This document shows positions 45,080 through 56,101 of a stretch of 64,000 bases of DNA, one piece after another. Positions within the stretch are counted from its first letter, which is position 1. Every line of letters begins with the position of its first letter. Origin of the DNA: Circinella minor (Eukaryota; Mucoromycota; Mucoromycetes; Mucorales; Lichtheimiaceae). A program made the position numbers and the translations under genes. Under the pieces are notes generated by a model. The model was not told the origin of the DNA. It saw only the letters and a list, made by a program, of their open reading frames with translations, and ran no database searches. Where the stretch lies: assembly GCA_016758965.1 (NCBI GenBank), contig JAEPRB010000187.1:1-64000 (forward strand), written 5' to 3'.

Positions 45080-48000
45080 ATGAATCAGTTCGAAGTGCTT
45101 GCTAATGATACTGCTGAAACTGATCCTGCTATGAATGAATCGGAGGTAATTTGTTAACAAGAATTAGAAAAAAAATGAAAAGAAGTATGTTTTTGATAAT
45201 ACTCACGTTATTATTTATAATTATTTTAGGTGTTCCGATTCACTAGTTTGGTACCCGATGCAAGAATTACACTTCACGAAAAAAAAGAAAATTCAGAAGA
45301 ATATGAACGATTCGATGTAGAAAGATATCCTCCCACTGTTTCATTACTTGCTTGTTCATCTAAATTCGGCTATTATGTTGCTGCGTCTTTAAAAGGTTAT
45401 TATTATTAATATTATCTTTTTTGACATTATTTATTTATTTATTTTTACATAGATCTATCAACATAATCTAGAAATAAAAGACGATCCTAACGATAATAAA
45501 TAATATTAATTCTGAATATTTTTATAGGATTTGTATATGGATCTACAAAAGGATTACGAGACACGATCAAAGACTTGGAAAAAGGTTCAACAGGACCTTT
45601 GAATGATAAAACAGAAGTACCTATTCCACAAGGTCCTGTTCATCAATTGCGTATCACTGCGGATCAAACAGAAATTATTGTCGTTGTTGCTGGTGGTTTA
45701 GTATTAATTTACAATGCTAAAAATATTGTTGAACAGGTTTGTATCATAGAAATAAAAATCATTGGCATATAATGAGAATCATTTTGTTTACTAATCGCTG
45801 CTTGGTTTTTAGAAGGAAAATGTGAGCCCAACACGATCATTTCAACTTGATGGAGACGTTATTGATATCAGACCCAACCCTGAGGCCTTACCTGAACTTG
45901 CTGCGGTCATCTTAAACGACAATCAATGTGTGATTATTAATTTATCAACTGGTTCGACAACAGCAAAGATTGGTGATGGTATCACTGCAATATGCTGGTC
46001 TCCAAAAGGAAAACAAGTAGTATGTGGTCGTAAAGATGGTCAATTGGTACCTTATGATTCGGAAGGAATTGAAAAGACTGCTATTGGATTACCAGCTGAA
46101 CTACAAGATAAACAACCACTTCCAAATGGTAAGTCAATTATTTTGTGTAACAAATTATATAATTCTATATCATTTCATTTTTTTTATTTGTGCTCATTCC
46201 AAAAATTAATTATACTTTACATAGTTCTTGGTGTATTATGGATTCAAAATAATGTATTCTTGGTTATTTATGGTAAAAATGAAGGAGCTGACGAAGACGA
46301 TCCTTCTCATGTGGCGTATATCGTAGACCGTAAATCAAAATCAACTGGTACTTTGCAATACGTATTATTGGACGATGTTACTGGTGTGTTTGGTGACGAA
46401 CGAGGTCCCAAAATGTTCATGGAGCTCATTCCTAATTTTAGCAGTGATATGAAATATGCAGCTATCTTGGGTAATGCTGCTTCAACTGATTTCTCAGTAG
46501 TGGGTCAAGATGAAAATGGTGATTGGGCAACCTATATACTTCCCGAAAATGGATTGGCCATGATGCCATTGTCGGATGCTGATCAAGATACTTATCCTGT
46601 CGGTATGGCGTTAGATTTCTCTGTTTCCGAAGAATTACCACCCTATGATTCATCTATTAGCAATGAAGGTGTCAAACCTATGCCAGCACTTTATTATTTA
46701 AATGATGAAGATCATATTGGTGCTTATTATTGTTATCAAGAAACATTGGCAAAGAATGGAGAAAAGTATGGTAATATGGTTGTGGCACAAGATGTCCAAT
46801 TAGGTGCTGCTGCGGCTGTACCAGAACCAACAGTATCAACATCATCCACAACAACTACAGAAGCACCTAAAAATGAATCAACAACACAATCATCGTTTGA
46901 CACTACAACACAACAACAATCATCAGAATTAACAAAACCAGCTGGGTTTTCAACGAGTGCATTTGGATCAGCTCTACAGTCAAGTGATAAGCAAACTGGT
47001 AGTTTTGCCTCATTATTATCGGGCTCTGAAGCAACTTCATCAGACAGTACATCAACTCCTGCTACCGGGGCATTTGGAGCTGCAGCGAGTGGAAGTGGTA
47101 GTGGTGGATTTACATCATTCCGTAATTTAGGCATGTCAACTTCAGCATCTCCAGCAACAGCGCCTAAATTTGGTACAAGTACTTTGGGTGGAGCTGCCCC
47201 ATCATTTGGATCGACAAGCTTTGGTCAACCTTCTGGCGATACACCTACTCAACAACAAAGCTTTGCTTCTTTGGCTAAGAGTACTACATCCTCTGCTACA
47301 ACACCATCCACAGGAGGATTATTTGGTTCTTCACAAGCAGCATCAACACCTGCATTTGGCTCGACTAGTTTCGGTTCTACACAAGCTTCCACAACACCTG
47401 CCTTTGGCTCTACAAGTTTTGGATCAACACAACCATCATCTGCAGCAAACCCCTTTGGATCTACAAGTTTCGGATCCTCAGCATCTTCGACAACATCAAC
47501 AGCATCAGGTTTTGCAGAGCTAGCTAAACAATCCAAACCTGGTGCCTTTGGAACAGCACCTGTACCTACTTCAGGATTTGGCTCAGCAGGATTTGGTCAA
47601 ACTTCATTTGGTGCTGCATTATCTTCATCTACATCGACACCTTCTACTGGTGGTGGAGGTTTTGCTTCTCTTGCGAAACAACCTAATGCCCCTTCTAAAA
47701 TTCCCGTACCCTCTTCTGGAACTTTTGGTGGCCCATCACCTTTGGGTAAACCATCTACATCATCGGCACCTACATTTGGATCGACAACACCATTTGGTGT
47801 AACACCTCCATCAGATAATAAGCCTGAAGCCATCACTAGCACACCAATCAAATCTACCACTACTGAACCAACGCCTACACCCACACCTTCTGAATCTGAA
47901 AAGGCTAAACCAGAAACTGTACCTGTTAAAGAAGAACCTGTTACTACTTCTTCCGACCCCGTTGACAAGGAAGAATCAAAGAAAGAAGAAGATGAAAAGA

Positions 48001-49930
48001 AACCAGCTACTACACCATTCGGTAGCTTTGGAGCTAGTACTACCACAACAACTACAAAACCAGCATCGACATCGTTTGGTTTTGGAAGCTTTGGATCAAC
48101 GACTACAAAAACAGAAGAAAAACCAGCATCAACATCGTTTGGGTTTGGAAGCTTTGGATCAACGACTACTAAAACAGAAGAGAAAAAGGAAGAAAAACCA
48201 GCATCAACATCGTTTGGTTTCGGAAGCTTTGGATCAGCATTACCAACTTCTACTAGTACAACTGCACCAAAGACAGAAGCAAGTAGTGAATTTTTCGGTA
48301 AAGCAGCAACGACAGAAACGAAAAAAGAAGATTCAGCAACAACACCTAAAAGTTTATTTGCTGGTTTAGGAGGTAGTACGACAACAACAGCAACAGACAC
48401 AAAACCTGCAGAATCGAAGAATCTGTTTTCGGGTATTAGTGTTGGATCTTCCAGTCCAGCAAAACCTGCCACAACGTCCGGAGGATTTTCTTTTGGTGCT
48501 AGTGGAACAACGACATCTGGAACATCTTCTCCGTCCCCACTTTCTGAATCAACAACTACAGAAACTAATAACAAACCATCCCCCACAATATCACCATTAA
48601 CATCAGGAGCTCCTGCTACACCACCATCTCAACCAGCTACATCTACTTTTACTACCAAGACATCGCAAAATGTACCACCCAAAAAGGCACCGTTTGTGCC
48701 TGAAATACCAGAACTTACCGCAAAAGATGTAAGTTTTTTTTTATCCTTCTTTCTTTGATAAACAAAAAAAAAGTTTAATGTTAAGACTAACCATCAATGA
48801 TGTTATAGAGTATGGCACGAGAATTTGAACTCGCATATCATAATATGAATAACGAATTCAAAAAGGTATAAATATTTATTATAAACGTGTTTTCAATAAC
48901 CTTCTTCATATATATGATAAGGAAATAATACTAAATACGAGATAAATATAAAATTATAGTTGGCAGTACGACAAGAAGAATTTGCAGCTGAATTAAAACA
49001 ACACCAGAAACGTCAGCCTTCTGCTAAATCCATGCGAGATTTAGATCAACCTTTGGACTCATGGCGTATTGGTGATGTGGATGATCTCCGTGCTATTGCT
49101 GATAAAATCATGGATCAAGCCAAAGCTATTGGACCACAAATAGCTGATTTGTCCAAATCTGTCGAATATTTTCAAAATGACCTTGAAAAATGTAAGTTTT
49201 TTTTTTCCATCTTCTAAGTCTCAATGCATATATATGTATTCATGAAACTCCTTTTTTTTTTGTATTGATATTAGTGGAAACAAAGAAAAATGTCATTGAA
49301 GATATGAAGGATAAAGAAAAAGATCCTGAACTTCAAAAAGAATTGGATAAACGTGGATTGGATAAGGACACCGCTAAAAAATGGGAACGAATCCAAAGCC
49401 GTACTAAAGAATATGGCAAGCTATTAAGTGATTTAGAAAACAAAGTACATGATGCAAAGAAACGAAACAAATCGCCTGCTACCTCTGCTTATGATACAAA
49501 GTAAGTTTTTTTAAGTTAATAGCTAACATACACAGAGATATATAATATACTGATTATGATTGAATATTGAAATAACTATAGATTCCCAAGTTTATATTCA
49601 TTACATGTGGCATTACGTGATATTGAATCCAGTTTACGAAACAAACATGATCAAGTACAACAAATTGAAAATCAATTAGCTCGATTACAATTTAAGAAAA
49701 CTCATGCGAAAGCTAAGAAATCATCTAGTCGAATTTCATTTGATGATTATGATACAAGTGATGATGATGAAGAAGAAGAAGAAGAGAAAGAAGAACAAGT
49801 GGAAGCACATATCAATTCAAATAAAAGCAAGACAGAATGGTCTCAATCAAGTGTTGAATATACAATAAAACATTTACGACGAGAAAGATTCTTGGATAAA
49901 TTGCATCAATTTCAAGAATTTCAAGAGTAA
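45080..49930 (+). CDS. NUP159: FG nucleoporin Nup159/Nup214
   Basis: Nine exons, 45080-45145, 45230-45395, 45528-45736, 45813-46128, 46225-48728, 48809-48865, 48960-49191, 49275-49500 and 49582-49930, give about 1374 residues. Residues 1 to about 445 are the N-terminal beta-propeller (FRFTSLVPDARI, GPVHQLRITADQT, AICWSPKGKQVVCGRKDGQL), which in Nup159/Nup214 recruits the DEAD-box helicase Dbp5/DDX19 for mRNA export. Residues about 450-1085 are Ser/Thr-rich with many FG repeats (FGSTSFGS, PAFGSTSFG, STSFGFGSFGS) that bind transport receptors. Residues about 1088-1374 are helical coiled coil that would join the Nup82/Nsp1 subcomplex on the cytoplasmic face, with an acidic cluster DDDEEEEEEKEE. 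Intron 4 (46129-46224) is 96 bp with no stop in frame, so retention would add 32 residues. Intron 2 has an atypical GTTATT donor. The opposite strand has long chance open frames. Confidence 0.93.
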
Positions 49931-50244
49931 AAATTAAGTTTATTTGTGTATACATGTTAATAACATGAAATCAAATAATAAATAATAATAAAAAACAAAA
50001 ATAAATATTCTTATATCATTTTTATCTTTCTGTGTAAAATATTATATTAAGCTGAAAAAGAGGTCTGTGCGTAGATAATTTCCCACCTGATTTTTTTAAA
50101 CTTATTAGAACTTTGTTACATCAAAAAATAGAAAAAGTATAAAGTAAAAAAAAAAAAAAGCGCAGCTTACTTTATTTATTTTTTCTCGTTTCTCAACTTT
50201 TCTGTCCTTCCATTTACTTTCTTTCTCAAATAACAGTAATAATA
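49931..50244. other. Short intergenic region, no gene seen
   Basis: Spacer between two plus-strand genes: polyadenylation-type AATAAATAATAATAAA just past the NUP159 stop, then an A14 run near 50146 and a pyrimidine-rich leader before the next ATG. Confidence 0.4.
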
Positions 50245-51229
50245 ATGCAGTCTGATCTTGATGAAGAAACTCGAAAAAGAGGGGAACAATGGGCTCGTGA
50301 CCAACAATCCAAATTAAAACAATCAGCAAGAGAAAAATTACAACATTTAGAAAAGATCGCCAACGATCATTTATCTTGGTTTGATCAACACAACTCAATT
50401 GAGTAAGTTATTAATATTTCCAATGATGACACGCGAAATCGTTACTAACAACACCATTCTCAATAGAAAATTAATTCAAACAAAGCGACCGTTTGACTCA
50501 ACAGAAACAACTACAACTACAACAACAGCTAAACGTACAACTAAGCCTACAAGTACTATTAGCACCACTAATGCAACCGAAATTAACAACAACAATAATA
50601 ATAATAACAAAAGTGGTCGCAATAGTACAAGTAGTAATGCCTCCATGAAAACAGCTAGTGAAATGAATGAAGAAACAGACGATCAGATTCAACTTGTGCA
50701 AGCATCGCGTCACCATATAAATAGTAACGAGAATAATAATAATAGTATACTACGGAATAGTATGAGCTTCCATCGATCTAGTAATAATAGTGTGATATTT
50801 CAACAATTGCAACAACAGCAACAACAACAAAAACCCACAAACAGCAACAGTGGAAAGCTTAGTAGTAACAGAAATAAAAAACTTATGCCACCACCATTAG
50901 CAACTAAAGAAGGTAACCATAATGATATAGATAGTGAGGGAATGGATCCTGATTTATATCCAACAAAGATACCTGAATGGGCACGAAGTCCTGAGCTAGC
51001 ACAAAAATTGAAGTTACAAAAAACAGCCGATGGCAATAAAATATTTGGTGAAATGGTTCCTATGGAAATGTCAGGTAAAATATTTTATTATTATTATTAT
51101 TTACTATTATTACCGTGCAAGGCTTTCAGCATACAGTAATTATAAAAAAGATAGTTTGCTTACATTAAGAATACATGTTTATATATATTTATAGAGATCT
51201 TTGGTACCAGACGACGAAATAAAGTATAA
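50245..51229 (+). CDS. Short INCENP/Sli15-like protein with IN-box
   Basis: Three exons, 50245-50402, 50467-51074 and 51195-51229, give 266 residues. The C-terminus carries the IN-box that binds and activates Aurora B/Ipl1 in the chromosomal passenger complex: KIPEWARSPELAQKLKLQ, then GNKIFGEMVPMEMSEIFG, then TRRRNK. This follows the IPxWAR...L...FG....m.l.eIF pattern of INCENP. The last exon is only 35 bases and completes the EIFG motif, so losing it would break the domain. The first exon is helical and charged (QSAREKLQHLEKIANDHL, then SWFDQH) and could be the N-terminal part that meets survivin and borealin. The middle is low-complexity Thr, Asn and Gln. Yeast Sli15 is about 700 residues and animal INCENP about 900, so this one is very short and lacks a long single-helix region. 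INCENP relative is the best call. A separate IN-box protein is the alternative. Confidence 0.7.
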
Positions 51230-52027
51230 AATGTATCCATCAATTCATTTCACTCAACCTCCTCCTACCACTTCATTATTTTTCTAAATTTGCATAACAT
51301 TCAACTTTTACATAATAACAATGACAATTTATATTGTCGTTGTTTTTTCTTTTTATTTATTATATAACTTTTTTTTTAAATATGTATATATAAAATCATA
51401 TTGTAAATAATAATATTATAATGTAATAATCTAATGATAGATTAGTTACTATTAATGATGAACCATGACATATTTCATTTTCATATTTAAAAGTATACAA
51501 ATACATTGTTCATTAATTTCTTATTTCCTTTTTCAAAGAACAAACAATTTTATATATCATGTGTAATGGAAATTATGTATGCTTATATATTGATGGAGAT
51601 GTTATGACGGTGACCTATATCTGTTACTACATTAAACATCATGATAGTCAGCTTATCAACACGTATTATGTACTGAAACAAAGAATTAATATTTGGGAGA
51701 ATGCGTCACAGCTGGGGCATATTCTTATCACAAAATAGAGAATGGCATTTTTTTGGTTCATGCTGGGAAAAAAAGCTCGAACGTGGTACGTATATCTATT
51801 AATATTATTAATCGCAAATCATTAGGCAATCAATTACTATTACTGTAGAAACTTTTGTTTGATAAAAAGCTGACTTATTTTTAATATTAGTTTTCTTTTT
51901 TATTGTTTCGTAAAATGTTTGTGTAAGAAAGATTCTCTATAAAAGTGTTTCAATCACAACTCGAATTCTTTTTTTTATAAGATTGATCCAGGTTATGAAC
52001 ATATTTTATCATTAAACTTTCATTCTG

Positions 52028-52059
<32 letters not shown>

Positions 52060-52389
52060 AACTTAGCAACATATAATTGCAAATCATTATCAATCGTCAA
52101 AGATAATATATATGAATTCTCTAATTGTTTAATATTATAATGAATATGAGTATATAAAGTTATTATAAAAAAAGTTAGGAAATTTATTTTCTGTTGTTAT
52201 CTATTTGTTTTCTTTCCCTCTTACGTAATATTGAAAGATACAAATGTAAGTTATACAGCGAGGTGCTATTAAGAAGTTAACAAGAGTCATAAATTTTGCG
52301 TACTATAAAATAAAAATTATTAAATAATAACCTTCTAGATCAGTTATCGTTCTTTTCTTTTAGCACAACAAATCAGTAGTACACTCATT
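51230..52389. other. Intergenic, no gene seen
   Basis: AT-rich DNA with an (AT)n tract near 52029-52057. The upstream 200 bases should hold the promoter of the protease-inhibitor-like gene. No coding signal was found on either strand. Confidence 0.4.
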
Positions 52390-52398
52390 ATGGCTGGT

Positions 52399-52438
<40 letters not shown>

Positions 52439-52757
52439 AAACAAATTAAATGTCAATGCATAATATATATACTAATACCTGATTTATTACATAAAAAAAG
52501 AAGTATCCACTTTTTCTGTCACTCTCAAGAAAGACGTCGATGATAATACCGCCCGAACTCATATTGACAGTATTAAGAAAACGGGTGTAGATGTAACCGA
52601 TGTTTCTATGGATAAACCTATAAGTTATACCGTCAATGTTCCTGACAACGCCGTAGACAGTTTCAAACTGGAGTTCTACAATAATCAGCTTGTTGAGACT
52701 ATTTCTGCCAAGGGCATGGTTACGGAAAAAGGAAAAAGTCTTCTTGAAAAGAAATAA
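52390..52757 (+). CDS. Proteinase B inhibitor (Pbi2)-like, peptidase inhibitor I9 fold
   Basis: Two exons, 52390-52396 and 52501-52757, give 87 residues. The first coding exon is only 7 bases (ATG GCT G), so the protein starts MAEVSTFSVTLKKDVDDN. The order STFSVTLKKDVDD, helix THIDSIKKTGVDV, SYTVNVPDNAVDSFK and a final basic tail matches the I9 propeptide/inhibitor fold. Yeast Pbi2 has the same size and a FIVTLKK start. Pbi2 inhibits vacuolar protease B in the cytosol and acts with thioredoxin in vacuole inheritance. The intron contains an uninterrupted T run of about 34 bases (about 52401-52434) directly after the donor, and its acceptor is an A-rich AAAAAAAG rather than pyrimidine-rich. Other acceptors would still keep the domain. 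Confidence 0.72.
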
Positions 52758-52964
52758 AAACTACTTTTAACAATTTCTTCCTTTTTTATTTTTGTAATAT
52801 CTTAAAAGATAGTCATTTTCTCTATTTCACCTTTATTCTGAATATATATATGGGCTATATATAACTTATAATTAATTGATAAATATGATAGAAGATATAT
52901 GAATGCATATAATGTAAAAAATATCTGCTTGATAGCTATACAATGAGCTAATTCCCTTTATTTA

Positions 52965-53492
52965 CAGTAGAGCCCCGTTAATTTCATCCATGTTTAATTT
53001 CAACCCCCGTTAATTTACTTGTTTTTGCGAGGAATAGTTACAAAACATAGTATCAACTTTCACATCCCCTTTATTTTCACTTTCACAATGATTTTACAAA
53101 TCATGACTTGAGAAAGGTTTTTATTGGTTATCTGTAATAAAGACGTTACACAAAGTAGTTTGTTTAGAAGACAGTAACTATCTAATCTATTTTGAAAATC
53201 AATGGAACTAACATAGCTCTACTATAATACCAACATTGAGTGTATCTATGGTACTCACATACTTTTTCTTTAGTAATTAGTTTTATCACAAAATCTCTCA
53301 AAGAAATGTCAGCAACATAATACAAAGCATATTAGACACCCACTAATATATACATTGGTCTATTCATTATTATTTTCTGTTAAATGTTTTACTAGTTTTT
53401 GCCTCCAACATAATCCACCGATAATTTCATTCCATCGTTAATTTCACAAAATAGCTAGGAATGAAGTCTGTGAAATTAACGGGGCCCTACTA
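52965..53492. mobile_element. Pogo/Tigger-type MITE
   Basis: The left end CAGTAGAGCCCCGTTAATTTCA and the right end TGAAATTAACGGGGCCCTACTA are inverted repeats of 22 bases with two mismatches. Subterminal copies of GTTAATTTCA lie inside both ends (for example near 53006 and 53440). The 528 bp interior is AT-rich and non-coding. TA precedes the left end and TC the right, so a TA duplication is degraded. The core CCCCGTTAATTTCA also occurs at 21549-21561 and 22684-22697 beside a pogo-type transposase fragment. The element is a non-autonomous derivative that would have used that transposase. Confidence 0.75.
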
Positions 53493-56101
53493 TCTTAAGC
53501 AAATACATTTAATTTTTATTTTACAATACTAATAAGTACCTGTTAAAAAGAACACGAGTATAGTTATAAGTTATCATCACAACGTTTCTTTATAGAGTAC
53601 ACGTTAATAAGGTATCAAGTAAAATGATTCAGTAAAAGTGAGAAAAGGATGTTAGGAGTACAGAAAATGATAGTAGTATGTGTCGAAAAATAGATTTTAA
53701 ACCATTGTACGTAATACATAACGGATCACATTACTGTAGTTATGAGAAAACAGTGACTCGTTCTCAGGAAAATTCAACACTTATAATAAAATGGATAGAT
53801 TTTTTTCTGCAGAGTTACGTTTATTGACTGATAATTAATGAACACATAAAGCTACCATTGTTGTCTTTTAACGTTGTATAAAATGAAAATGTCGTTAGAT
53901 TATTATTATATTTTTAAGTTGATTAAAATGAGCAAAGTTTGTTTCACATGGTTAAGTTCACGAGATGAGCTCTAAATTGCCACATCCAAATAGAAAACGT
54001 AATATAATTAACTTACATAGTTATAATAGAAGGTGCTTGATTGTACTACAATAATGTGTGAAAACAATATATGTATCTTTCAAGTCATAATAATATTCTT
54101 AAATAGATGATTCAAAAGTCGGAAACATCATTATGTTTTTTCGTATTGATCCTATTATTACATAGTCGATCTGAAGACCTTAGTGTTTTCAGAACATATG
54201 ATGAGCTTTTTTTTATTCACTAATCCTACCATAATAGGCATCATTGCCATTTTTAACTTTATCCTCGTTTTTTACTGTTGATGTTAAGCTGGTATACAGG
54301 GAGGTTTTCTGCACGCGACGTATTTGGTTTCAAGGAAATAATTTACCGAGGTGATTGACTTCAGTCTAATATATTAATTTTTGTAATATTATGCTATATT
54401 CAAAAGAATAGCCACTTTGAATATTTCTCACTTGATCATCTTTGGTTTAATAAGCCAACAATGACGATGAAGAAAGATATGTCTAATCCCACATGATATC
54501 TTTGTATATGAACACGTTGATTATTATATATGCATATAAACAAAATTTTATTTTGGCTTAAAACCTTTTTTTAAAGTGAGTAATTGTTGTACTCAGCCAA
54601 TATACATACATACATACATATATAAGTAAAATACATTCATGAATCCCTCTCCGTTGGAAAATATATAATGCTACTGAGCATATTCTGGATAACATGTTCT
54701 AGAATATATAATCTTGGTTTGATGTTGATTTATTATAACATCGGTTCCTTCCTGATTCGGAGATGTCAAACAGTTTTGATATATTTGTTTCTGAAAGTGA
54801 GTAGTTGGTTTGCCAGAGTCATCCAATCATTCAAAAGTATAATAAACTCGAGAACGGAATAGCTATATCAGGCAATGGTCCGAAATGATGATACACCATT
54901 ACGCATGTTTATGTGTACAACAGGATCCTTTTTTTTTTAAGTTAAATCTAAAGAAGCCAAATCTTATAACACCCATTTAAATCATTCGTTGCTATGATTA
55001 TTTACTTATGACATAATTGTGACAAAATACTTAGAGCTATTTAGTATTTATTTTACATGCAGCATTTTAAAGGTTAGACTATTTTACAGCTCCTGCTGTA
55101 TGGATCACTGAATACAACTACGTAGCAGTCAACTACTTTTTGAACATGAGAATTAGTTTACTTGGAGATTTGACAATATACACATTGGATAAATTGAAAC
55201 ACATAAATTTTTCTCACCCCACAATAAAAATAAAAAAAAAAGAATATACCAACACGGAGGGGATGCACGACGATTCTGAAGATGACAAAAAAAATTGTTT
55301 GTTGGGTAACACAAAATGTTAAATTTGGTCTTGTCGGCGGGACCGGAGCGAGATTCGGCGGGAAACAACTGTTTTAAAGTTTGAGATGGTTCTATAAAAA
55401 GCGTGGTGGCTTTTTTTTTTTTTTTTTTGGATGATCCGATGTAAGAGGAGATGATAATACAAAGAGACTTATATAATAATCGTTTCATCCCATTCATCCA
55501 ATCACATTAACAAACCCCACACTTTTTTTTTTATTCAAAAGTTAAATGTTTGGGTTTGAATAAAAAAAAACGTGTTTGATGCAACGCTGTAATAATGTGT
55601 AATCCATTATAAGCCAAACAAAACACGAAATGGTTTTTTTTACTATAATGCTTTCTACATCACACAATACTCAATAAAAGATAGAAAGATTGACGAGCCA
55701 ATTTTCTGATTTTATCAAACTATTGACGGCTAATATATATACCAAAAGACCGGGTTAGAAATTTCTATAAGCTATCGTTATTTATTTATTTTATTTTTTT
55801 GCATAAGGGCTTTAAGAGCTAGAACTTTTTTTTTCGACTTCTTTTTGCCTTCCTTTTTTTTTTTTTTTTTTTTTTTTGCTTCCATTACGAAAATAACAGC
55901 ACATTTTCAATCTTTCTTCTCCCTGTAAATATTTTAGACTTCTTTTTATTCAACGTTGTATGTTTTGTTTATAGAACTCAACTATCTTTTTTTTTTCTTC
56001 TTGCTTTCTTCCCCTCTCTTTCTTTCACTTCATTACTATCTAGCACATAACCCATACACACACACATATATATAACAATCAACCAACTATTTTTTTTAAC
56101 C
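53493..56101. other. 2.6 kb intergenic region
   Basis: No gene is supported. A 64-codon frame at 54668-54862 is unrecognised. From about 55240 GC content rises, with GGCGGGACCGGAGCGAG and TTCGGCGGGAAAC (E2F-like GGCGGGAAA at 55357-55365), then TATAAAA at 55393-55399. This looks like a core promoter, followed by about 700 bases of pyrimidine-rich DNA before the SAP-gene ATG. It suggests a long 5' leader, perhaps with an intron. T-runs of 18 or more lie at about 55411-55428 and 55857-55877. Confidence 0.4.

Noticed and set aside
46736..47134. 132-codon minus-strand open frame
   Set aside because: Antisense shadow of NUP159 low-complexity sequence with no domain.
47597..48586. 329-codon open frame on the minus strand
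   Set aside because: It is the antisense of the FG-repeat exon of NUP159. Repetitive Ser/Thr/Gly codons keep the opposite frame open, and the peptide is a Val/Asp/Pro low-complexity string.
54668..54862. 64-codon frame, and coding-like text on its opposite strand
   Set aside because: Neither strand shows a recognisable domain, and a stop interrupts the antisense reading. Too weak to call.
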